Origin: Bisporella sp. PMI_857
Taxonomy: Eukaryota; Ascomycota; Leotiomycetes; Helotiales; Helotiaceae
DNA: 64,000 nt
Reading direction: 5' to 3'
Assembly: GCA_021307315.1 (NCBI GenBank)
Contig: JAJSPD010000058.1
Location: 218,249 to 282,248, forward strand
Of the stretch, positions 55,792 to 64,000 are shown in pieces; within the stretch, counting starts at the first letter, position 1; each line of letters starts with the position of its first letter. The translations under genes and the position numbers were made by a program. The notes beneath the pieces were generated by a model. It searched no databases, was not told where the DNA came from, and saw only the letters and a program-made list of their open reading frames with translations.

Positions 55792-58181
55792 ATGGTTAGT
55801 GAAGGCGAAGCCCCATTCTTTACTTGTTCATTCGCTAATGACATAACGAACCACAGCAACCCGCCGAGGTACCCAGACCGGTGGCCAAGGAGGCGAGGAC
55901 AAAACGCAGGAAAGAAGTTTCAGATACCTCGGTCACTACCGACAGTAGCTCCGATAGCGGCTCTGATAATGAGGACTCATCAAAAGATGTCAAAGAAAAG
56001 AAAAAGAAGAAGCCATCAGTCCCACCCGGAATGGAGATCGGAATCAAAGATTTGTATCGTGAAGATCCTAGAGTTCCGTGGGATGACTGGTGCCCGGATG
56101 ATATCGGTCTAGATATTGAGGACAAACCAGAGGCAAAGAAATGGGCCCTGATTGTGCGACGAGAAAAGAGCAAAGCTGGAAAATCCACACTAGCTTTGCA
56201 TTCAATCACTGTTCAAAGTCCTCTCGTCAAGGAATTTCTTGGGCCAGTGTTCGAAGGTTACCAAGGCATCAGCACCAAGCTTAAGGAATTAACATTCTCA
56301 AGTCCATTCCATGAGTTCTTCTACAGATGGGACCGGTTCCAAACAGCAATCAAAGATGAGAAAGACGAATTGACGCTTAAGCATGTCGACTTACTGGCGA
56401 CCGTTATCACTGCCGAGATCAAGCCTCATCTAGAGAAAAGAGAGGACCTTCTCAAGCATGGGCTCGTGACTTTCGACTATATCTGGGCACTTTTCGAACC
56501 TGACCTGGATATCTGGTCTGAGGTCGATGAGCAGGATCGCCTGTATAAGCTCAGCAGCTCCAAATACCAGCAATCGCAGACTGGGGTATTTTTTGCCTTA
56601 TCTTCCAGATACATCGATACCAACGGCTCTTCGTTCGGATATGTTGCAGTCTCACTAGTGATTGAAAGTTTTGAAGGCATTAAACCCGTAGCGAACCTGA
56701 ATGTTCTACCCGCCCACCTCCACCCGCATATTGAGGAGATCAAAATGAGGCTACACCAGAGAGGCGATAAGTTCAGAGATCTGAACGGACTGCACTACAA
56801 GTCCTACTCCGGATTTTGTGTCATGAGAAAAGGTATCTTCGGAGGCCCTAAAAAGCGCAACGTAAGTAATCGCTATAAAGCAATTTTAAAAGATGAGTGC
56901 TTACATACATACATAGGTGGATAATGGACGCATCATAATAGATGGCAATACGTATGCGTCTTACAACCACGACGAAATGCCTCACTTCCAGCCTCTAGAT
57001 GCCCCCACCAAGACAGATAATAGTAACCATATTCCCTTTGGTGATGATTCGGACTCTGGTGACATGCCTGAATTCCGAATCATGAGAGCTGTAAGCCGCC
57101 GAATGCAAAGATACGCTGAGAAACGAAGTGGACGCGTTGATGGCTCCAAGAAATTGAGTATGTCTTACTTCGATACTGGAATATCATCTGAGTCTATGCT
57201 AATGACTTGCAGACTCAACTTCCCTCCAAGACGGCAATCTCATATACTGCACGCCGATGCTTAGAGGATACTGCCTCACGTCCAAGCAATGGGTGCTCTT
57301 CTACGTCGGTAACGTAGATGAGATCAAGTGGAACAAAGATGCATTTCAGCGTCTCGTTCTCCCTCATGACTACAAAGAGATTATCTTGGCATTTGTTGAC
57401 AGCCAGCTAAACAAAGAAGATAAATTCGATGACATTGTGCAAGGAAAGGGTCGGGGTGTCATCATGCTCTTGAGCGGTGAGCCTGGTGTAGGCAAGACCC
57501 TTACAGCCGAGTCTGGTAAGTCCGTCCTGCTACTCGTTCTCCAACCTCTGCTTAAATATCACGGTTGCCGAGGAGATGAAAAGACCACTCTATTCTATGA
57601 GTGCAGGCGAGCTCGGTCTCACTGCCGACCAAGTCGAAACCTCGCTCCAGCGTGTTCTCGAAATCTCAACCAAATGGGGCGCCGTACTGCTTTTAGATGA
57701 ATGCGATGTCTTCCTCGAACAACGAACTGTCTCTGATATCGAACGCAACAAGCTGGTTTCAGTGTTCTTAAGATTACTAGAGTATTTCAAAGGAGTATTA
57801 TTCTTGACAACAAACAGAATTTCTACTTTTGACGCTGCATTCCAGTCACGGATCCATCTGTTAATCAACTACCCTACTTTGGACTTCAAGTCTAGAATGG
57901 TGATTTGGCATAACTTTGTCCGTCCGGAAGGAGTTTCCTCTTCGAAATATTCCAGTAGTATTTGCGACGAGGACTTCGAGTCGTTGGCCCAGATGGAACT
58001 CAATGGGAGAGAGATCAAGAACATTGTCAAGACCGCGCACTTGCTTGCAAGTCGAAAGAGCGTCCCCCTAGCAATGAAACATGTGCGAACAGTGTTGAAG
58101 GTCAAGAAAGGGGTGGCAGAAAATGGTGCTACGCTTGCAGTTGAAAATGGCGACGGAACTTGCAGTCATTGCGGTAAATAG
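55792..58181 (+). CDS. DUF7025/AAA+ ATPase, about 722 aa, one intron lacks AG
   Basis: Five exons: 55792-55794 (only the ATG), 55857-56861, 56917-57157, 57213-57515 and 57565-58181. N-terminal acidic/lysine-rich leader, then the DUF7025 region (FDYIWALFEPDLDIW; SKYQQSQTGVFFALSSRYID), then the AAA+ core: Walker A GEPGVGKT, Walker B VLLLDECDVFLEQR, sensor-1 TTNR, arginine-finger region FQSRIHL and sensor-2 GREIKN. The C-terminus ends in CSHCGK. Introns 1-3 are canonical. The fourth (57516-57564), right after Walker A, has GTAAGT at the donor but CACGG at the only boundary that restores the conserved ESVAEEM reading; an AG further on shifts the frame. Either a rare GT-GG intron or a splice-site mutation. 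Function of the family unknown; probably hexameric remodelling. Confidence 0.7.
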
Positions 58182-58358
58182 ACAGAGATTAACTCTTTTG
58201 TGGACGGGAGCGGTTTGATCTGTGGGAGTTTTGACATATGCAGTCCTGGGGTACGTTATATGCAATTGCAACTTTGTAGTGGGAGGAAAAGTCTTTTTGT
58301 GGGTACGGAACTGGCCTTGTATCCAGATCCTCTTTCACAACAGCATATTAGCTTATTT

Positions 58359-58412
58359 TGATTTGATTTAGCAAATCAAATCAAATCAAATCAATATTAA
58401 TCAAATTAAATC
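58359..58412. repeat. (AAATC)n with inverted GATTT
   Basis: GATTTGATTT, a short spacer, then about five AAATC units. Confidence 0.75.
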
Positions 58413-58442
58413 ATAGTAAACCCATGAAAACTAATAATAGTA

Positions 58443-58612
58443 TGTGAAACGGCCAAGTCTATTGGTCGGATTTTAATTAGTCAGCTCTTGGCGTGAGAGC
58501 CTTATTTTGATCCCTCCAAATAGTTGAATCTATTAGCTCTACGGTCAGATTTTTATGCCCTATTCTACAACCTATTCTGTGATGATATCACTTATAGACG
58601 TTTCGTCTGATA
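58443..58612 (+). repeat. dispersed repeat C, right copy
   Basis: Starts TGTGAAACGGCCAAG; direct copy of 51721-51892 with scattered, mostly C/T and G/A, differences. Confidence 0.8.
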
Positions 58613-59441
58613 GGTTGCTAAGCCTCTTTGGCAGGTGAGGCTGGGCTGCCTCGCGATTCTATAATTAGAACCCTTTGGCTACTTCTCTACGATATCCAAG
58701 CTTGGGGGAAAAAATACTACTCTTTCGAAGGCGGGCGATCGCAAAACCCCGGGAAATGTGCTGACCAAAAACCAAAATACTTACGTATACTACTGCTTCA
58801 CTCCTTTGAACCAATAACCATGAGAATGTCCGCACTCAAAATGGCTGACCCCGTGAGGTGTTCGGCGCAATGAAGTATTTTTATTAATGTGAGTGTTGCG
58901 ATTCCCATGATGACCCCGATAACCCGCCGAAGCTCAGCGGTGAGACCTTTTTCGCTAGCATTAAAAAAAGCCGTAAAGTAGTAAATTGCTGATTTAGGGA
59001 GGTTTTATGATTTACTTTGGGATAATAACTTCCATTTCTTTATTTTTGGCGTGCCATTTTTGCATCGCATATTAAATTCTATACTTAAAACCGAAGTGTT
59101 TCTGCTATAAAAAATCTCGCTTGTGTAGCCCCAACTCGTGGCTAATTTCTTTACAAACGAAGCTATTTTAATGCTAATTTTTTCCTTCCGGTCCAATTTG
59201 TTCAACGTTATAGCTGCGTTTCGAGTTTTTCAAACCGCCTTTTTCAACTAAGTTGATTACTCGCAGCAGGCCAAAATGGGATCTCTTTTGATAAGAATAG
59301 AGCTATAATTTCAATAGACCTTATAGAGGATCATAAGCGTGACTAGTCGAGGCAAAGGATGCTAAGTTCAAAATTTCTTTATTGAAAAGCTTGCTTTTCT
59401 TTGCTGTAAATTTGGGCGTGGAAAAAGTATCACGTGCTTTC
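58613..59441. other. gene-free interval
   Basis: No supported gene. Confidence 0.4.
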
Positions 59442-59615
59442 TGTCACGTCGCGTGCTCCCAAGCACACGTGATCCATATTAGGCGAGCTCCCCGAGCTCC
59501 TCGTGTATATATAGCCTGCTCTCCCCGAGCTCCCTCTTCCTTCCTTAGCTATAGATTCTCGTATAGTACCACAGCTGCCCTCTGTATCTGTAGATCCACA
59601 GCTCGTGCCGTGACA
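59442..59615 (+). mobile_element. solo LTR, family B copy 2
   Basis: TGTCACGTCGCGTGCTC to GTGCCGTGACA, 174 bp, with a perfect CTTTC duplication on both sides (59437-59441, 59616-59620). It carries the empty site of the MITE nested in copy 1. Confidence 0.9.
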
Positions 59616-59683
59616 CTTTCTTGGCAAAATGATTGGCTACAAAAAAAGACACGTCACGTGTACGGAGAAAGGTCGGACCGACG

Positions 59684-59951
59684 GCTGAGCGCAGCGAAAT
59701 AAGGTGGCTTGGGGGCTTAGCCCCCAATAGCTACAGCAGCTACAGGCTTGCAGCTACAGCAGCTACAATCTGTAAACGTCGGACCGAAAGCTAAGCGCAG
59801 CGAATAAGGGGGCTTGGGGGCTTAGCCCCCAAAATTGAAGTTTTTACGGGCTTTTTCAGGCCTTTTCACGGGCCGTTTACAAGCTGTATAGTGCGTTGGC
59901 TGCGAAAGCTAAGCGCAGCGAAATAAGGGGGTTTGGGGGCTTAGCCCCCAA
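59684..59951. repeat. three ~44-bp units with GGGGGCTTAGCCCCC hairpins
   Basis: Copies at 59684-59727, 59790-59833 and 59907-59951: GCGCAGCGAATAAGG-type sequence followed by the perfect 15-bp palindrome. Confidence 0.85.
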
Positions 59952-60099
59952 TTTTGAGTCATTTACAGGCTTTTGAATCATTTACAGGCTTTTGAATCAT
60001 TTACAGGCTTTTGAGTCATTTACAGGCTTTTGAATCATTTACAGGCTTTTGAATCATTTACAGGCTTTTGAGTCATTTACAGGCTTTTAAATCATTTAC
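59952..60099. repeat. 19-bp tandem repeat, about 7.6 units
   Basis: TTTTGARTCATTTACAGGC repeated head to tail, ending directly at the LTR start at 60100. Without spacers, so not CRISPR. Confidence 0.9.
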
Positions 60100-60360
60100 T
60101 GTAACGACGCAAGGAATCACGGGCTAGAATAGAGGCATATGGGAGTGCGTACAATAGGCTGACAGTGATTGCCTTATAGGTCTACCTACGAAGGATACAA
60201 AAACATGAGGAACAACTGTAGAGAGTTGGAGCAGGCCCTTTGTATAGGCGACTCCGACTCTTTTCCGTATCGGCTCTGAAACCCCTCATACCCTGATCTT
60301 CAGCCTCCTGATCCCGTGCCATGGCCTCCGTGTCGCACCTTGGGCATACCGGTTGTTACA
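60100..60360 (-). mobile_element. Gypsy-like LTR with polypurine tract
   Basis: TGTAACGACG to GGTTGTTACA, 261 bp, TTAC on both outer sides. Read on the minus strand it is preceded by AGAAAGGGGGTAA, a polypurine tract, so this is a 3' LTR whose body would lie to the right; only a short piece (LKASFL, 60370-60400) remains recognisable. Confidence 0.7.
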
Positions 60361-60718
60361 TTACCCCCTTTCTAGAGGAAGCTTGCCTTCAAGCTTCGAA
60401 ATGAGGCGATTCAGTGCTGGTTCGGTGTGGTTTCGGTGTAGGAGTAGTTTATCGGTACCACAATACTAAGCGAACGCGGAAAACAATAGGAACTCACAAC
60501 AATAGTAACGCTTGTAAGTTACTACTCTCAGTCAGATTTTATTCAGAATCACTTTTGTATTGTTTCTATTTACAATGAGTTCCTTGTAGGCCCTTAAATT
60601 ATAAATATCCGCTTTTTTCTCAATTTCTTTCAAGCAACGACTACCACAACCATCACTGTAAGTAGTACTGTTCAGAAAAGCTTCGGCATAAATCTTCAAT
60701 ATTGATGCTTCGCAGATC
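60361..60718. other. probable retroelement residue
   Basis: Minus-strand scrap at 60532-60720 (CGSRCLKEIEKKADIYN) cannot be assigned. Confidence 0.3.
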
Positions 60719-61383
60719 ATGCCTTTACCTACTCTTTCCGGTGCGTTGGCTGCGGCCTACCGTGTGTGCTGTCTCCGCTGCCTTCGGGCAAAAAAGAAGA
60801 ACGAAGGGCACTAATGCTCATTTGATCGGCCCTCATCAAAAAAGTGTAGTCATTGTACCGCACAGAATGCTTTTTGCGTACTTGTAAGTTCCGAATTTTA
60901 TCCGTATTTTTTACTTGTTTACTTTTGGCATAAATCCCGTAGTACGTTTCCACCGAATTTGCTGCTTTTCAAGCAGTACAAAGTATACAAGTCCGTGCTG
61001 CGGCAGCAGCGTTAAATAAAATCGTGTCGGTTAGTTCGGCGTTTATGCCTAGAACGCAGCTCGACATAAGCTTTGCTCTGTTGGAAGAGATTCGTGCTTT
61101 TCGGTCTAAAGTGGCGGACATGTCAATAATAAGTCGTCCGTATTTTATCCGAATTCGGTCTGACTCTATTTAGAAGCTTTATAAACTCAAGAAAATTGTG
61201 GTTGCGGTGCAGGCCTCCGTGGCTAGCATAGCTGCTGCTCGGCGTGCCACTAGTCGTGTCACTAAGGGAAAAGGGCGGAAAAGTGGTCGGGTGAGTCTTC
61301 CCCGGGCCATCAACCCGTACGAGAATAAAAACGAGGAAAAGGTGGAGGATCCGGCGGAGAGAGAAGATCCTGCAACTGAATAA
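60719..61383 (+). pseudogene. Zn2Cys6-like small cysteine protein with two nonsense codons
   Basis: Exons 60719-60883 and 60943-61383 around a 59-bp intron (GTAAGT donor, CGTAG acceptor), in phase. Exon 1 has six spaced cysteines: C-x2-C-x11-C-x9-C-x2-C-x6-C (CCLRCLRAK, KKCSHCTAQNAFC), like a binuclear zinc cluster with a long first loop. Exon 2 has an alanine-rich helix (QVRAAAALNKIV), ALLEEIRAFRSKVADM, and a basic tail (RATSRVTKGKGRKSGR). Stops interrupt at 60812-60814 (TAA, after EGH) and about 61171-61173 (TAG, before KLYKLKK); both could derive from Q or W by CpA-to-TpA change. Family not recognised; perhaps transposon-linked. Confidence 0.5.
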
Positions 61384-64000
61384 AAAAGTGTTAAGCCTTG
61401 TTTCGAAAAGCAAGTCGGCACTTTTGTAGTATAGACTTCGACAATACTTATTCACGAAAGTAGTTCTTTGTAACGAAATCGGTTTAGTGTTATTAAAAGG
61501 TCTATATCGCAAAATTGTTGACTTGGCCTTAAATTAAAAAGTATCAAATTTGCCAATTGAATTGCTTTGCTTGTGTTATGTTTGTACCGTAGTCTGTAAC
61601 TATAATTGAAGTAAAATAAAGTCGAAAGTTGTCGAAAAGATTCGGTATTGCTACGCCGATTATTTGCTAATAATTATAATTTTTTAGCTAGACTTTAAGC
61701 TGTAATTTACTTTGCAAGTTACGAAAAAGCTTAGCAGTTAAAGTTATTTGTATAAAGTCGCGGATTTTGTCAGTAAACTTATAAAATTAAAGCAAATACT
61801 ATTTAAGTCTGATCGTGCCGACTTAGCTTACTTAATATTTCAGAACGTTTTGATTTTGCGCACCTTTAATATTTTCGACTTTTATTTTTTTTTTTAGCAA
61901 TTAGCTTTGCTTTTGCTTAAGTTTTTTGCCCGGTAACGATTGTTTGATTTTTAGTTAATACGTCGAGTAAAAAAACGTTATAAATATTAGATCCAGCAAC
62001 AAAGCAAGCTTGTAACGTTGTTTATTGTTCGGTAATTTAAAAAAACTTATTTACTGTTCGGCCAGCTTTCGGCTAAGTTATAGTTTTTAGTTTTTAGTCG
62101 ACAAGTAAACTTTATCGTAACTTTTTAGTCGATAGCTTTTCGGTGTTTGTTTACCGAACAAACATACGTTTTAAGCTTTTAATATGTTTGTTTGGCTAAC
62201 TTTTATAATTTTTTATACGTTTAGCTAGTTTCCGTGCATTTTCGTAATTGAGTTTTTTTAATAAAGTGTTAGCTTTTAGCGTATTTAGTTTTAGCTCGTT
62301 TTAAAGTCAAGTCCGAACTTAGCCGGTACAGTGCTATTTTAATAAAAAAGTGCGAAAAAGTTATTTGTGCTTTTTAATTATAAAAAGCAGTTCGCTTTAG
62401 TTGTTTTAATAGTAATTAACAAAAAGTCGGAGTTTTTAATCGATATATTTGTTTATAATTTCAGTTTAGCCGTTTGTTTGCTTGTAGTAAACAGTCGAAA
62501 GCTTGATTTTAACTTTAATAATTTACAAAACTTATTCAAAAAAAATACAAATTAAAACTTTTATTAAAAACTATCGATTCGGAGTGTGTCCGAATCGATA
62601 TATTTACTGAAAAAAAAAAGTTGCTACGCTACGAGCGTCGATATTTTTGTAACAAAAATCGTTACTGCGTTTTTTTTTAATCGATTAATAAAAACAAATA
62701 GTGTCGAAGCGTGCTTATTTTTAAAAACTTTTTAAGTTTATACAAAAGTCTGTATCGAGTATACGAGCACCGGTAAAAAGTGTAATAACTTTGTTGCTTA
62801 GTTTAGTTAAAGTAAGCTGCTTTGCAATTTTTACAATTTGCAACATATCGCTTACAGTTCGCACTTATACCGACTTAGTAGTACTTTAAACAAGCAACTA
62901 GTAAGTTTAGTTTACTTAAATGTACGCTAAAAAGTTGACTATACGCTTCTGAATAAAGCGAATACAAAAAAAGTGTTTCGAAGTACACACAGCTTTTTTT
63001 TGTGTAGTAGCAGCTCGTTTTCGATGTAATAACTTTAAGTAAATTTTTCGTAAGTCAAAAAAAGACTTACGTTAACTTGTCGTAGTTTAGTTACTAACTT
63101 TACGGAGTTTAAAACAAGTTTCGAAAAAGTTTCGAAGTTTAAAAAAAATATGTTTATAGTAAACATATATAGCTCGGCCAGTTCGGCATTAATTTAAGAA
63201 TCGAAGCGACTAAGTCCGAAAAGCACTTTAAAACGCTGTTTTTTTTGCTTTTTTCTGTACAGCTACGTTTTGTTTTTTTCGGCTAAAATATAGCTTTAAA
63301 GTTGTTTTTGCTTAACGTATACATAATCTTAAAGTTGAAGTCAAAAAAAACTTTATTTAGCGTACTTGTTTAGCTGTAAGCACTTTAGTCGTTATAAAGT
63401 ATTTAATAACTTGTAATCCGAGTAAACGCTAACTTAGCTTTAAACTGACATAAGCTCGAGTCGCTATTTGCGGAATGCTTTACAATAGCGTATAGCTTTT
63501 TGTCGTGATTTCTAGTTTACTTTATAACTTAACAAAACGTGCGAATAAAAGCCGACAAAGTACTATTAGCTTTAAAAGTGTTTTTAAAATAACACTAGCT
63601 ATAACTCGTTTAAAAAATCCGTTTTAGTTTGTAAAAAGTTCGAAGTCGAAATAGTAAAAAGCTTAAGCGGCCAGCAAGCTTTTTCGCAAATTTTCGAATC
63701 TTAATTACACTTTTAGACTATACAAACGGTTTGTAAAGCGTGTAATCGTTGTTAGTAGTTTAGCTATTAAGCCGAAATTGCGAATAAACTGTCGGTAAAA
63801 TCGCAAAATCTTAAAAAAACTTCACATTTGTAACGGTAGTAAGTCGAGCTTAGTTTCGCAACGGCTTAGTTTTATTAAGATTTATTTCTAGTTTTTCAGT
63901 CGTTAAAATGTATTCCAAATACTTAGTTTTCGTAACGTAAAACTCGCATTTAACGATGTCGGCTTAAAGTCCGGCATTTCGAAGTTTTTGTAATACTTTT
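61384..64000. other. AT-rich gene desert, probably RIP-mutated repeat
   Basis: No open frame of interest in 2.6 kb. TpA is very frequent, CpA and TpG are scarce to the eye, while CpG is still common (TCGAAA, TTCGG), the expected residue after RIP. It runs to the window edge. Confidence 0.55.

Noticed and set aside
59952..60099. Regular direct repeats resembling a CRISPR array
   Set aside because: Units are 19 bp head to tail with no spacers, and the host is eukaryotic.
63000..64000. Possible telomere or subtelomere end
   Set aside because: No TTAGGG arrays are visible; the tract simply continues AT-rich to the edge.

Overview
The window looks like nuclear DNA of a filamentous ascomycete (Pezizomycotina, possibly Leotiomycetes; the class is a guess). 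The evidence is short introns of about 50-70 bp with GTAAGT/GTATGT donors and CTAAC branch points, heterokaryon-incompatibility (HET) genes, 2EXR and DUF1275 genes, an SREBP-type bHLH factor, and stop codons that look like repeat-induced point mutation (RIP, CpA to TpA).

It is an accessory, repeat-rich region. Six HET-domain genes lie in 64 kb. Four look usable (21698-23227, 25005-26981, 47326-49584, 52210-55220) and two are dead (1-1507, 17799-20562). The last intact one is divergent from a DUF7025/AAA-type ATPase gene (55792-58181). That pair lies between two direct copies of a ~170-bp repeat.

Other apparently intact genes are a small membrane/coiled-coil protein (2014-2238), a short PHO85-type cyclin (5753-6394), a DUF1275 membrane protein (6967-7855), a membrane GNAT-like protein (11580-12528), a 380-aa SREBP-type bHLH factor (13826-15154), a 2EXR protein (27373-28407), a tiny CxxCxGxG protein (29172-29354) and a secreted, Kex2-processed beta-gamma-crystallin-like protein (40335-40991).

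Between them is a graveyard of broken copies of core genes: mitochondrial phosphate carrier (3100-3780), NADPH oxidase B (9185-10400), PEP carboxykinase (15429-16410), a monocarboxylate-type MFS transporter (30285-31345), the C-terminal part of a Zn2Cys6 regulator (32230-32930), a 2EXR protein (33552-34182) and an LCM-type methyltransferase (50228-51102). Several keep intron positions, so they arose by DNA-level duplication and not retrotransposition.

Mobile DNA: a Tc1/mariner relic (about 3925-4640), a 630-bp TA-flanked MITE (23454-24083), a PiggyBac element with TTAA duplication (34518-36490), a 998-bp hAT-like foldback element with a perfect 8-bp duplication (37067-38064), two LTRs of one family in opposite orientation (24442, 39517), two solo LTRs of a second family with perfect 5-bp duplications (43396, 59442; one carries a nested 146-bp MITE), and a Gypsy-like LTR with polypurine tract (60100-60360). 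From about 61.4 kb to the end the sequence is an AT-rich, gene-free tract with a RIP-like look.
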